Source: JANMZR01 sp031383555 (GTDB taxonomy: Bacteria > Bacteroidota > Bacteroidia > Cytophagales > Spirosomataceae). From it: a stretch of 64,000 nucleotides of DNA. The stretch spans positions 1 through 64,000 of the forward strand of contig JANMZR010000060.1 of NCBI GenBank assembly GCA_031383555.1, written 5' to 3'. Shown piece after piece: positions 43,798 to 53,628 of this stretch (positions are counted from its first letter, which is position 1; every line of letters starts with the position of its first letter). Below the pieces are notes generated by a model, which was given only the letters and a program-made list of their open reading frames with translations, was not told the origin of the DNA and made no database searches. Made by a program: the position numbers and the translations under genes.

Positions 43798-45105
43798 ATG
43801 GCTTCATTTAAAGTAACAGGAGGTAGGCAATTAAAAGGCGAAATAGTGCCCCAAGGGGCAAAAAATGAAGCCTTACAAATTTTATGTGCAGTGGTGCTAA
43901 CAGCAGAGCCAGTTACAATTCACAATATTCCAAATATAAGGGATGTAAATCAACTGATAGAGCTTTTAGGCGCTATGGGTGTTAGTTGCACAAGAATAAA
44001 CGAGTCTTCAATGAAATTTGATGCCTCAGAAATTAATTTAGACTACTTAGAGTCAGACGATTATAAGAAAAAAGCATCAGCTTTAAGGGGTTCTGTAATG
44101 TTGATGGGCCCCACTTTGGCTCGTTTCAAAAAGGCAAAATTACCTAGCCCAGGGGGTGATAAAATAGGTCGACGAAGATTGGATACTCACTTTTTTGGCT
44201 TTATGAAATTGGGAGCAAAATTCAATTATTCAGCAGAAAATGGAGGCTTTTATGAAGTAGATGCTTCTCAATTGAAGGGTGCCTATATGCTGCTTGATGA
44301 AGCTTCGGTTACTGGTACAGCTAATATTTTAATGGCCGCAGTAATGGCTGAAGGAATAACTACCATATATAATGCTGCCTGTGAGCCTTATTTGCAACAA
44401 TTATCAAAAATGTTAAATAGAATGGGTGCCAAAATATCAGGTGTCGGTTCCAATATGTTGATTATTGAAGGAGTTGAAGTATTGCATGGGACTGAGCATA
44501 CCATGTTGCCCGATATGATTGAAATTGGCTCATTTATTGGCTTAGCGGCTATGACTCAAAGTGAAATCACTATTAAAAATTGCCATATTCCAGAATTGGG
44601 AATCATACCTCAAGTATTTCAAAAGCTAGGTATAAAAATGGAGTTTCGTGGTGATGACATCTTTATTCCTGCTCAAGACCATTACGAATTAGAAACGTTT
44701 ATTGATGGCTCAATGCTTACTGTTTCGGACCATCCCTGGCCAGGTTTCACACCCGATTTACTGAGTATAGTGCTTGTAACAGCAATTCAGGCAAAAGGGA
44801 CAGTGTTAATTCACCAAAAAATGTTTGAAAGTCGTTTATTTTTTGTTGATAAATTAATTGAAATGGGTGCGCAAATAATACTTTGTGACCCTCATAGAGC
44901 CACTGTAGTTGGTTTAGACAGAAAAACACAATTGCGTGGTATTAGAATGACTTCACCTGATATTCGTGCAGGCGTATCTCTTTTAATAGCTGCCATGGGC
45001 GCAAAAGGTACTTCTGTAATTGATAATATTGAGCAAATAGACCGTGGTTATCAAAACATTGATGGCCGATTGAATGCCATTGGTGCTGAGATAGTTAGGT
45101 TATAG
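43798..45105 (+). CDS. murA: UDP-N-acetylglucosamine 1-carboxyvinyltransferase
   Basis: 435 residues, full length. Motifs: GGRQLKGEIVPQGAKNEAL at the N-terminus, VMLMGPTLARF, the active-site loop LPSPGGDKIGRRRLDTH, ASVTGTANILMAA, and ADIRAG-like SPDIRAGVSLLIAAM. It adds enolpyruvate from PEP to UDP-GlcNAc, the first step of peptidoglycan synthesis. Residue 121 is Asp where E. coli has the fosfomycin-binding Cys115, so the enzyme should be naturally insensitive to that drug. Likely co-transcribed with DUF4290. Confidence 0.95.
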   Translation: MASFKVTGGRQLKGEIVPQGAKNEALQILCAVVLTAEPVTIHNIPNIRDVNQLIELLGAMGVSCTRINESSMKFDASEINLDYLESDDYKKKASALRGSVMLMGPTLARFKKAKLPSPGGDKIGRRRLDTHFFGFMKLGAKFNYSAENGGFYEVDASQLKGAYMLLDEASVTGTANILMAAVMAEGITTIYNAACEPYLQQLSKMLNRMGAKISGVGSNMLIIEGVEVLHGTEHTMLPDMIEIGSFIGLAAMTQSEITIKNCHIPELGIIPQVFQKLGIKMEFRGDDIFIPAQDHYELETFIDGSMLTVSDHPWPGFTPDLLSIVLVTAIQAKGTVLIHQKMFESRLFFVDKLIEMGAQIILCDPHRATVVGLDRKTQLRGIRMTSPDIRAGVSLLIAAMGAKGTSVIDNIEQIDRGYQNIDGRLNAIGAEIVRL

Positions 45106-45203
45106 GAATAGCGTTTTTTCTTTAGAAGAGGAGGAATTAAAGTGAAGATTTTATTTTGAAATGGGCAAAACAAAAACTTAATTTTGCAAAATTAATAACT
45201 CAC

Positions 45204-46475
45204 TTATTTTCTCTCCAAAACTCTATCAGACAACTCATTAGCAAGTTTTTCCAAATCAATATTTAGCTTATTTTTACTTACATCAATAACCTGATTTCGC
45301 ATTGTTATTGGCAGCTTTTCAAAGCCAACCATGGCACCCAAAATACTTCCTGCAATGGCTGAATTAGTGTCATTGTCACGTGCGTTATTTACCAAAAAAA
45401 CGATTGATTTCTGAAAGTCGAAATCTGTAAATATAAATGAAGTAAGTATTTGCAGCATAAGTTCACCGGCATGAAAGGGTATTTTTTCATTATTTTCATG
45501 TAAAAGTTTAAAAGCCTTTTCTTGTTTTATTCTATATATTATTTCAGGATTAGTTTCACCTGCTAAATCCGGTTCATTTGCAGATTTTACAATCAATTGA
45601 GCTCTATCCAAAACGCCTTTTGAAAGCCTACCAACTAACCTACTTTTATGAAACCCTTCAGGATCTAGCTTATCAAATAATGCTAAAATTTCCTCTTTTT
45701 GCGGTTCTTTCTTCAATGCCTCCGCTACCATGGCAGCGGCCAGAGCAGTTAAATCTCTTGCATAACCTTGGTCCCAAAGGGCAAGTGAATAGGCTTCTGA
45801 ATAGGCTTTTTCAGGTTGGCCCGGATAATACATTCCAATGCATGGGCTGTATAAGAGGCCTCCGCAGGCTAGGTCGCCACCATAAAACTTGATTAAATTT
45901 TGTTGGTATTTGAGGTAATCTTTTTTCACAAATGGTTTGGCTATTTTCACCCATTCTATCAACCAATCGAGTTTCATTGAATCAATTGGTTGCTCTTTTG
46001 CGTAGCTATCGTATTGATTGATAATGGCTTGTGCAAATTTTCTATCTGATAAATTTGTGTTTGGGTTTTGACCAATAAGAAAATTTATAGTGAAATTTTT
46101 AAATCGAGTATCATCAGTAGTACCGCCTGGCGGAAGGTCTGTTACCCAATTTCCTTCAGCACCTTTATACCTAAAAACTGTGTCTAATTGATTAATATAG
46201 CCTCTCTTTTGAAATATCTCTTCTCGTGGCCACATTTCATAAGGTGCACCCATGGCATCGCCAATGGCGGAGCCTACTAATGAGCCCAGTATTTTGTTGT
46301 AAAGTTCTGACTTGGTTTGTAGTTTTTGGTTTGTTGTTTGTGTGCTTTGCTGTGAAATTACAATATTAGGAAAACTTAAAAATAGTATCATGAAATTAAC
46401 TATTATTAATTTACCTATTGCAAAATTTGATAAAAGGGTTTTAATGTTTTTTTTATTTTGTATATCCATTTTCAT
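45204..46475 (-). CDS. exported ADP-ribosylglycohydrolase family protein
   Basis: 423 residues. A hydrophobic segment at ~23-42 ending VISQQ looks like a signal peptide with an unusually long basic lead. The DraG-type all-helical domain carries its metal residues in GSAIGDAMGAPYEMW, GGTTDDTRF and ARDNDTNSAIAGSILGAM. The family removes ADP-ribose from proteins or hydrolyses related N-glycosidic ribosides. Its start codon overlaps the stop of the kinase gene upstream (ATGA), so the two are translationally coupled. If exported, nucleoside- or ribose-derived compounds are more likely substrates than cytosolic proteins. Confidence 0.85.
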   Translation of the reverse strand: MKMDIQNKKNIKTLLSNFAIGKLIIVNFMILFLSFPNIVISQQSTQTTNQKLQTKSELYNKILGSLVGSAIGDAMGAPYEMWPREEIFQKRGYINQLDTVFRYKGAEGNWVTDLPPGGTTDDTRFKNFTINFLIGQNPNTNLSDRKFAQAIINQYDSYAKEQPIDSMKLDWLIEWVKIAKPFVKKDYLKYQQNLIKFYGGDLACGGLLYSPCIGMYYPGQPEKAYSEAYSLALWDQGYARDLTALAAAMVAEALKKEPQKEEILALFDKLDPEGFHKSRLVGRLSKGVLDRAQLIVKSANEPDLAGETNPEIIYRIKQEKAFKLLHENNEKIPFHAGELMLQILTSFIFTDFDFQKSIVFLVNNARDNDTNSAIAGSILGAMVGFEKLPITMRNQVIDVSKNKLNIDLEKLANELSDRVLERK

Positions 46476-47488
46476 TTGACAAGTATTTCTATTTCAGGTA
46501 TTTGAGTGTTTTGGTATGAATAAACAAGTCGTTTGGCGTCTTGCAAAAGAGTTGTTTTTTCCAATAAACTTAATGATAATGGCAATTGAGCAACTCCTAA
46601 TAATCTTCTCATAATTTCTACCCCTGCAAAAGCACACATTAGGCCAGTATCAAAAGTATTATTTTTTAAATAATTGTTAGTTAATGTGCTAATAAACTGG
46701 GTTTTACGGGCCATAACCAAATGCGCAATAAATACGCCCAAATCAAATTCTGGTCGCCCCAAATAACCAAATTCTGGATCAATAATTTTAATTCCAGCCT
46801 TTGTATTTAGCCAAGAACCCGGGTAAAAATCGCCATGAAGAAGCGTTTTATCCGTTTCTAAATAAATATTTCCGACCAGTTCTATTCTGTTTTTTAAGTC
46901 TTCATCTGTTTTATATATGAAGGCAATTTCTTGTAAACCCGATTGGATTTTATCTAAATCGAATTTATTTTCCAAATCAAATGGGAAATTGAAAATATGA
47001 AAATGATTCAATTTTTTAAGCGCTTCATTTGGCGGATATTCCTGAATATCAAGGGAATGCAATTTATTCAGATAGTTTACCAAATTCAATATTTTTATTT
47101 CAGTTAGCTTTGAATTTAGTGAATAAATTGAGGTGAAATCGGCATTAGAACCCAAGTCTTCCAAAACCAATAAATAATGTTCTGGATGAAATGATAACAA
47201 TTTTGGCATTTTTTCACCAATAAAATTATCATTTTCAATTCTTGTATAAAAAGCAGCTTCAACTAAAATTCTCTCTATTGGAGCTTCAATCGAAGGATAC
47301 TTTTGAACAAAATCTCTTGATTGTTTTAAAATTATTGACCTTTGATTAGTAACTAATCTCAAAACCAAATTCATATTGCCCTCACCTGGCTTTTCAATGG
47401 CTAATATTTCATCATTTCCCCCAATGATTTGATTTTTTTTAAGAAAACTGATTAAATCAGAATTGATATTATTTTCAATTAAAAACAT
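46472..47488 (-). CDS. APH-fold kinase, methylthioribose-kinase-like
   Basis: 338 residues. Nucleotide loop region GEGNMNLVLRL, lysine in SIILKQSRDFV, then LVLEDLGSNADFTSIY, the catalytic LLHGDFYPGSWL and the metal-binding IKIIDPEFGYLGRPEFDLGVF. The LEDLG, HGDxxPGSW and DPEFxYxGxxxFD motifs fit 5-methylthioribose kinase (MtnK) better than choline or aminoglycoside kinases. MtnK phosphorylates methylthioribose in methionine salvage. No mtnA is next to it. Coupling to an ADP-ribosylglycohydrolase suggests the sugar could come from a riboside. The substrate is inferred. Confidence 0.7.
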   Translation of the reverse strand: MFLIENNINSDLISFLKKNQIIGGNDEILAIEKPGEGNMNLVLRLVTNQRSIILKQSRDFVQKYPSIEAPIERILVEAAFYTRIENDNFIGEKMPKLLSFHPEHYLLVLEDLGSNADFTSIYSLNSKLTEIKILNLVNYLNKLHSLDIQEYPPNEALKKLNHFHIFNFPFDLENKFDLDKIQSGLQEIAFIYKTDEDLKNRIELVGNIYLETDKTLLHGDFYPGSWLNTKAGIKIIDPEFGYLGRPEFDLGVFIAHLVMARKTQFISTLTNNYLKNNTFDTGLMCAFAGVEIMRRLLGVAQLPLSLSLLEKTTLLQDAKRLVYSYQNTQIPEIEILVK

Positions 47489-47582
47489 TTGTTTGTATTT
47501 ATTCCCACAACCTTACGACAAAAGGCAATTTAAAAGGTGTAATGAAATTTTCGAATATTAATGCATAAATCCCCTTTCCTGA

Positions 47583-49733
47583 TCATTTCGCTCCTGGAGG
47601 GCAATTTTTCTCAATATAATTTATAAATGTTTTGGCTAAATGTTGCCTAGTACCAGCCCCTTCTGAAATACCGTGTGCACGATTCGGATATGGCATTACT
47701 GACACTACTTTTCCATGTTTAATGAGCTCATTTAGAAGTACTTCCGCATTTTTATAATGCACATTGTCATCGCCTGTGCCATGTATATAAAGTAAGTTTC
47801 CTTTTAGGTTTTTCACAAAAGTATTTGGAGATGCTTGAGTATAGGCTTCTTGGTCATCTTGTGGTAAACCCATATACCTTTCAGTGTAAATATTATCATA
47901 AAAATGTTGATTAGTTATAGCTGCAACTGCTATTCCTGTGGTATAAATTTCAGGATATCGGAACATCAAATTGAGCGTCATAGCACCGCCGCCACTCCAG
48001 CCATGTATCGCAACACGTTCATTATCAATGTATTTCCATTTCAAAATCTCTTTAGCAGCCATTGCTTGGTCTCGACTATTGATTACCCCAATTTTTTTAT
48101 AAATCGATTTGCGCCACTCCCTGCCTTTCAACAGTGGTGAGCCACGGTTGTCCATTTTTATGCCAATATAACCTTTTGGAATAAGTGGATCTATTAAACT
48201 TTCAAAATCGGGCTCGTCGTTGGCCTTTGAGTTACCTGGCTCACCATAAGCAAAAAAGAAAACTGGGTATTTTTTTGAAGAATCAAAGTCTAACGGCTTG
48301 GCCATAATACCGTCTATTTCAATGTTATCGATGGTTTTTACCTTAAATTTTTCTAATGAAAATTCTAAATTTGGCTTTGAAAAAATTTCATTGCCATAAG
48401 GGAATATTTTTTCGTGATTTTGGGTTGATATTAACCTTGAATTTGGGTTTCTTGTAATGTTTGAATTGATATGTCGGGCGTAAGCTGCATCAGTCGAAAA
48501 GGTATAATTATTAGTCCCTTCAAATATGGCTGGCGTCGATCGCTTTGTAATTTTTGTTAATAAATTTGTTTCGTATAAATATCGCTGGGTGGCATCAGTT
48601 GGGCTTGAAATATGGTAAATAGTGTTGGTAGCTTCATTGAAAGCCTCATAGTAAGCATCAAAAGGCTCCTTTGTTATTAGTTCTTTTGTTCCATTTGCAG
48701 TTATTTTATATACATGCATCCATCCATCACTATCGGAACTCCAAAGAAACGATTTGCCATTTTCGACGGGTATAAATGGAAAAGTATCGTAAATTTTAGT
48801 TTCTAAAAGATCGACCCAAGTATCGGATTTCTCTTGGTAAATTACATCAGCAATGCCAGTATTAGAGGCTGACTTATACAATTTTATCTCATTTTGTCTT
48901 CGATTTAATTGTACTATTAATAAACTATTATTGGCTGCCCATTCCATTCTTGCCATGTAATTATTATCAGCTTCGCCTGGTATTTTTTGCCAAACTGTTT
49001 TTTTATTAGTGATATTAATAACACCTATTTTCACTTCAGAAGGCTTTTCGCCAGCTTTTGGGTATTCTACTGGCACGATAAATGAATAAAGTGAGTCAGT
49101 GTTATTTATCATCAAATGGTTTCGTGTTTTACGGGCATCCACTCGCCAATAAGCTATGCTTTTGCCATCATGGCTCCAACGAAAGCCATCTCGGCATTGT
49201 AATTCTTCCTCATAAACCCAGTCGAATGTGCCGTTTATAATTCTATCAGTGCCATCTTTAGTGAGTTGAGTTATTTTATTAGTGGCAATATTTTCCAAAT
49301 AAATATTATGATTTACAACATAAGCTACATTTTTGTTATCTGGGGAAATTTTTGCAAACATTAAATTGGAAGGTAGAAAGCCTTTTCCAATAGGTTTTCC
49401 TTTTCCAGTAATAAGATCAAAAAACCAATAGTCACCTCGAGTGTTGGCACGCCAAACTTTTTTGGAATTGGTATAAATTAAAATTTTATCTTGTGTGTTA
49501 TTCCAAACTATACCTTCAACTATGCCTATAAAACCAGCAGATTTCATTTGTTCGGCTGATAAAAATGTTTTCTTTTCGCCCAATTTAGCAGCATCATAAA
49601 TATTCAAATTGCCTTGCTCTTGCACCCAGAAATTATGAGATTTTGGTAGCCAGTTGAGTAGACCAAGGTTGATGGAAGTTTGAGCAGAAATAGTTTGAGA
49701 AAGAATTAAAATGAAAACGATTATTTTTTTCAT
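47583..49733 (-). CDS. exported dipeptidyl-peptidase IV-like S9 protease
   Basis: 716 residues from the ATG at 49733, which gives a clean signal peptide (MKKIIVFILILSQTISAQ). An upstream in-frame start would put 21 extra residues before it. Residues ~40-460 are the DPP-IV N-terminal beta-propeller, including DWVYEEELQCRDGFRWSHDG with the double Glu that holds the substrate N-terminus. The C-terminal hydrolase has GWSGGGAMTL (Ser), IHGTGDDNVH (Asp) and NRAHGIS (His). It removes X-Pro dipeptides in the periplasm. Confidence 0.92.
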   Translation of the reverse strand: MKKIIVFILILSQTISAQTSINLGLLNWLPKSHNFWVQEQGNLNIYDAAKLGEKKTFLSAEQMKSAGFIGIVEGIVWNNTQDKILIYTNSKKVWRANTRGDYWFFDLITGKGKPIGKGFLPSNLMFAKISPDNKNVAYVVNHNIYLENIATNKITQLTKDGTDRIINGTFDWVYEEELQCRDGFRWSHDGKSIAYWRVDARKTRNHLMINNTDSLYSFIVPVEYPKAGEKPSEVKIGVINITNKKTVWQKIPGEADNNYMARMEWAANNSLLIVQLNRRQNEIKLYKSASNTGIADVIYQEKSDTWVDLLETKIYDTFPFIPVENGKSFLWSSDSDGWMHVYKITANGTKELITKEPFDAYYEAFNEATNTIYHISSPTDATQRYLYETNLLTKITKRSTPAIFEGTNNYTFSTDAAYARHINSNITRNPNSRLISTQNHEKIFPYGNEIFSKPNLEFSLEKFKVKTIDNIEIDGIMAKPLDFDSSKKYPVFFFAYGEPGNSKANDEPDFESLIDPLIPKGYIGIKMDNRGSPLLKGREWRKSIYKKIGVINSRDQAMAAKEILKWKYIDNERVAIHGWSGGGAMTLNLMFRYPEIYTTGIAVAAITNQHFYDNIYTERYMGLPQDDQEAYTQASPNTFVKNLKGNLLYIHGTGDDNVHYKNAEVLLNELIKHGKVVSVMPYPNRAHGISEGAGTRQHLAKTFINYIEKNCPPGAK

Positions 49734-49874
49734 AAATAATAAAGTTGAATAAATAAAAATTAGAACTGAACTGTAAAAATAAGGCATTTTTTTCAAAGAA
49801 AATTAAAACCTTATAACTACTAGGTTTCGTAGTAGAATTGAAATTTCTTGAGGGTTAATATGGAAATAATTTAA

Positions 49875-51170
49875 CTATTTCTCAAATTCAATAATATGTT
49901 CTGAGGCGTACTCGTCATCACCAGGCTTTATCCTTTTAACAAAAAACCTGGCTTTCTTACCCAATTTTAGGCATGTTCTTTTTGCTTTTATATCTTCATC
50001 AGTATTGAGTGGCTGCAAGGATGGATACCATAAAATATAACCAGGCTTATCAAAAACTAATTGTGGTTTTGTCCATTCTTGGCTATTTTGCCCTATGGAA
50101 AGGTCTTTATTTTTATTAAATGAAATATAAACTTTGCTACCTTGCCACGACTTGCCCACTACCTTGCCCATCATCATCACCCAGCAATCGAGGTATTCGT
50201 TCCAGCTAACTGATGGTCCCCAATGAAAGCCTCCAGTCGGTGAAGAGGCAGCACCTCCACCTTCATTTTTTGGGATCACTAGTGACAATACTGGTTTACC
50301 AATTCCATTAAAATCAGCTTCAAAAGCATTTCCATTCCATCTTTTTGCTTTGCCTTGTGGATTTTCCAAATCTGTTAAGGCTATTCGTGCTACTGAAATA
50401 CATTGCCCAGCCGATTCCTTATCTCTTTGATATTCAACCTCATTATATACACCTGGGTAGCCATATTCACCATAAAAAAGATATAAATAGTCGCCACTTT
50501 GTACGGCAGAAGGGTCGCCAACACCTCCTGCAAATGTGTTTGATGTATTATGTGGTTTTAATATTAAACGTGGGTCTAAATCTTCAATAAAAATACCTTT
50601 GTTCTCCCAACTTTTTCCACCATTTGTCGATTTCATAATTCCAATTCGGCATACTGCCGCAGGGCTTTCTGGTCCGGTGAGGCCTTGAGGCCATTTCAAA
50701 TTATTATAGCCTTGCTTTGTAGACGAGTTGTAAGGATAAGTATCTGGGTAATTTTCATTGTGGTAAACAGCAAAAAGCGTGTTACCTGTAATATCTTTTG
50801 AATCTTGAAAAACGGTTTCAAACCAAACTGCGCCATGCAAGCCATTTTCAGTGGGTTTTACGTTTTTAGGCATTATTGGACTTTTAAAATTTTCTGACTT
50901 GTACCTAAAAACCTCATCAGCATTTTTTCCGCTAGCATATTTTAAATTTTCTGAATAACCCCAAAGTGGATCCTCGCCATATTTACCTGGGAAAATACGA
51001 AAAGTATCTTGAATCCAGACTTCAGCCATATTGCAATCTACAAATGAATTAAATTTAATTTTTTCAGCAGGAGTCAGCTTAAATTTTGGGCTAAAATTCT
51101 CTTTCTTTTCTGAACATGAATTTAAAAATGCAAATAATAAAACAAATAGGATTAGGTTAATTTTTCGCAT
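49875..51170 (-). CDS. lipoprotein with sialidase-like / five-bladed propeller features
   Basis: 431 residues with a lipoprotein signal (lipobox LNSCSEK, Cys ~19). The mature part has an Asp-box-like motif STNGGKSWENKG, plus GGVGDPSAVQSGDYLYLFYGEYG and GFHWGPSVSWNEYLDCWVMM, which resemble blades of sialidase or GH43/GH-J-type propellers. No full catalytic triad can be assigned by eye. Surface exposure is likely but not certain. The cytochrome c gene lies 43 bases upstream. Best called a lipoprotein with propeller-like repeats. Confidence 0.65.
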   Translation of the reverse strand: MRKINLILFVLLFAFLNSCSEKKENFSPKFKLTPAEKIKFNSFVDCNMAEVWIQDTFRIFPGKYGEDPLWGYSENLKYASGKNADEVFRYKSENFKSPIMPKNVKPTENGLHGAVWFETVFQDSKDITGNTLFAVYHNENYPDTYPYNSSTKQGYNNLKWPQGLTGPESPAAVCRIGIMKSTNGGKSWENKGIFIEDLDPRLILKPHNTSNTFAGGVGDPSAVQSGDYLYLFYGEYGYPGVYNEVEYQRDKESAGQCISVARIALTDLENPQGKAKRWNGNAFEADFNGIGKPVLSLVIPKNEGGGAASSPTGGFHWGPSVSWNEYLDCWVMMMGKVVGKSWQGSKVYISFNKNKDLSIGQNSQEWTKPQLVFDKPGYILWYPSLQPLNTDEDIKAKRTCLKLGKKARFFVKRIKPGDDEYASEHIIEFEK

Positions 51171-51213
51171 AGCACTAGGGATATTTAGTTCGAAAATTTG
51201 TTATTCGCAGTAA

Positions 51214-51618
51214 TTATTTTAACGAGTCTCTTACCTTTTTTACTTCATCAATTGTCACAGAATCAGGTAGTTCACCAAATTTATTTCGTACATAAGTAAG
51301 TAATTGAGCTAGGTCAGCATCTTCCAGAAAGTCATGAGCTGGCATGGCATTGGTGTATTTTATGCCATCAACTTGAATCGGCTCATTAAGGCCTTGCAAA
51401 ACAGTTTTAATCAAGCGAGTTTTATCTCCTTTCACCCAATCGCTTCCTACTAAAGGCGGATTTACACCCGGCTGGCCTTTACCATCGGCCTGATGGCATG
51501 CTATACAGAAGGTTTCGTAGGTTTCTTTGCCAGGCTCATTATTTTGAGTAATATTTTTATCTGTAAATGAAAGGCTAACGAATAAAACGAGAAATAAAAA
51601 TGGTATTAAGTTTTTCAT
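51214..51618 (-). CDS. small exported c-type cytochrome
   Basis: 134 residues from the ATG at 51618 (MKNLIPFLFLVLFVSLSFT, a signal peptide). A TTG 48 bases upstream would place 16 residues ahead of it and is less likely. The haem motif is FCIACHQADGKGQ, the distal Met ligand is probably in TNAMPAH, and LTYVRNKFG closes the class I fold. It carries electrons in the periplasm and resembles the cytochrome domains fused to or paired with PQQ or sugar dehydrogenases. Confidence 0.88.
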   Translation of the reverse strand: MKNLIPFLFLVLFVSLSFTDKNITQNNEPGKETYETFCIACHQADGKGQPGVNPPLVGSDWVKGDKTRLIKTVLQGLNEPIQVDGIKYTNAMPAHDFLEDADLAQLLTYVRNKFGELPDSVTIDEVKKVRDSLK

Positions 51619-51718
51619 AAAAAAGTTATCTATTTCTAATTTTAAAGATGGTTTTCTTTCAGACAAAAATCAATAATTTTATTAAAATCTACAAAAACTA
51701 TTATCAAAAATGCTTTTT

Positions 51719-51935
51719 TTAATGGTAGTTCAACAACTCTTTTTTTTCATCAAAATCTTCTGGCAATTTTATAACATCAACTAATTCCATTAAAGAAGAG
51801 CTCAGTGAATCATAATCTGGTTCTTTAGTTAATGTTTTAAAATAATTTTCAACTTCAGTTTTTTTTAGGATTTCCCAACAAAATCCTCTGATTAGAATAA
51901 ATCACTTTCATTTTTTTTACTTCGTTTGATTCCAT
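51719..51935 (-). pseudogene. small acidic protein gene with a frameshift in an A8 run
   Basis: From ATG 51935 the frame gives MESNEVKKMKVIYSNQRIL, then stops at codon 27 just after CCT-AAAAAAAA-C. With seven A bases instead of eight the frame runs on for 71 residues (TEVENYFKTLTKEPDYDSL to KKELLNYH) and stops at 51719. The second part is continuous and has normal codon use, so this is a single gene broken by one base in a homopolymer. No family is recognised. It lies upstream of the cytochrome gene on the same strand. Confidence 0.5.
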
Positions 51936-52050
51936 TATTTTTTTTGTAAAGTTAAAAAAATCAAACGAGAAGAATTTTTATAAAATGGATAATTTGTGTT
52001 AATAGTTTAATTAGTTTCAAATACTCATCACTAATAACTCATCGCTATTT

Positions 52051-53559
52051 TTAAATATCCTCCTCATCTTCATCAAAACTCAGCTTATCCAAATCAAAAA
52101 GTGAATCTGTTAAGTCTTTGAATACCAAACCTTTCTCTAATGATTTTTTTGAAATCATAGAATATTCGGCTAGACCATGCAATACAAATTCCATCATAAA
52201 TAGCTTTTCACGGCCCAAAATATCAGGATAAACACGTTCAATCAAACTATCTAATCCGTCAATAGCATTTAACCGTGCCGCATAATCATTGTCGGTACAA
52301 TCGTTCAAAATATCCAAAGTATTTCCATTTCTAAACCACTGAATAATTGGTAAATATGGGTTTTTGTTAGCTTTATCTTTGGCTAATTTCTTTATTTTTT
52401 CAGGGTCAGGAAAATAATTCAAAAATTGGCTGCGAATCGCTTTTCCAATTAAATTTTGAGCAACAATCACTGGACCTTCTACTTCGCCTTCATATACCAA
52501 TTCCACTTTACCACAAACTGCGGGTATTACACCTACTAAGTCGGCTACACGTACATAAGTTTTCGCTTCTGAGTTGATTAAAGCTCTTCTTTCTGCTGTT
52601 GAAATCATGTTTTCATAAGCTGAAATAGTCATTCTGGCTGAAACGCCTGATTTCGAATCCACATACTCGCTCATTCGGGCTTCCACCGCTACCTGCTCAA
52701 TCAAATCTTCAATCAGGCTATTTGTTGTTACAATTTCCGATTGCTCATCTTTGATTTTTGCTTCTTGCAAGGTGATTTTCTTGCCGATTTCGATATTTTT
52801 GGGGTAATGCGTAACTATCTGAGAATCAATACGGTCTTTCAATGGTGTCACAATAGAACCCCGGTTTGTATAGTCCTCAGGGTTGGCCGTAAATACAAAC
52901 TGAATATCCAATGGAAGGCGAATTTTAAAACCACGAATTTGAATATCACCCTCTTGCAAAATATTGAAAAGTGAAACTTGAATTCGAGCCTGCAGGTCGG
53001 GTAACTCATTGATAACGAATATACAACGATGTGAGCGGGGTATTAGTCCAAAGTGAATTACACGCTCATCAGAATAAGGCAATCGCAAAGTTGCCGCTTT
53101 TATTGGGTCGGCATCGCCAATCAAATCGGCTACTGAAACATCGGGTGTGGCCAATTTTTCAGTATATCTATCACTGCGATGTAGCCAGGTGATGGGCGTA
53201 GCATCGCCTTTTTCGGCAATTAAATCTATGGCAAAGCGAGATAACGGATGCATAGGGTCGTCATTGAGCTCCGAACCTTCCACCACTGGTACATATTCAT
53301 CTAAAAGATTCACCATCAGGCGTGCAATACGGGTTTTGGCCTGGCCTCGCAAGCCCAAAAGATTAATATGGTGGCCACTCAAAATTGCCCGCTCTACATC
53401 AGGAATAACGGTATCTTCAAATCCCCAAATACCTTCAAATATTTTAACTTTATTTTTTAGCGCAACTATTAAATTTTCACGAAGTTCGTCTTTAATGGTT
53501 TTTGGTTGGTAGCCTGTTGCTTTTAGCTCACCGATATTGTATATTTTGGTATTAATCAT
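52051..53559 (-). CDS. ChlI/MoxR-like AAA+ ATPase
   Basis: 502 residues. The AAA+ core is at ~60-330: HHINLLGLRGQAKTRIARLM (a Walker A variant, GxxGxAKT), CIFVINELPDLQARIQ (Walker B as INELP in place of the usual DEhN) and FVFTANPEDYTNRG (sensor 1), then SGVSARMTISAYEN (arginine region). It resembles magnesium-chelatase subunit I and MoxR ATPases that remodel or load metals into a partner. The VWA protein directly upstream (69 bases) is its expected partner. With no bch/chl genes here a chelatase role is unlikely. Confidence 0.88.
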   Translation of the reverse strand: MINTKIYNIGELKATGYQPKTIKDELRENLIVALKNKVKIFEGIWGFEDTVIPDVERAILSGHHINLLGLRGQAKTRIARLMVNLLDEYVPVVEGSELNDDPMHPLSRFAIDLIAEKGDATPITWLHRSDRYTEKLATPDVSVADLIGDADPIKAATLRLPYSDERVIHFGLIPRSHRCIFVINELPDLQARIQVSLFNILQEGDIQIRGFKIRLPLDIQFVFTANPEDYTNRGSIVTPLKDRIDSQIVTHYPKNIEIGKKITLQEAKIKDEQSEIVTTNSLIEDLIEQVAVEARMSEYVDSKSGVSARMTISAYENMISTAERRALINSEAKTYVRVADLVGVIPAVCGKVELVYEGEVEGPVIVAQNLIGKAIRSQFLNYFPDPEKIKKLAKDKANKNPYLPIIQWFRNGNTLDILNDCTDNDYAARLNAIDGLDSLIERVYPDILGREKLFMMEFVLHGLAEYSMISKKSLEKGLVFKDLTDSLFDLDKLSFDEDEEDI

Positions 53560-53628
53560 TAACTTTTTGTTTGTTGTTTTTTTGTTTGTTAGTTTAAGTG
53601 TTCAAAAAATCCGATATCGTAATTTCCC

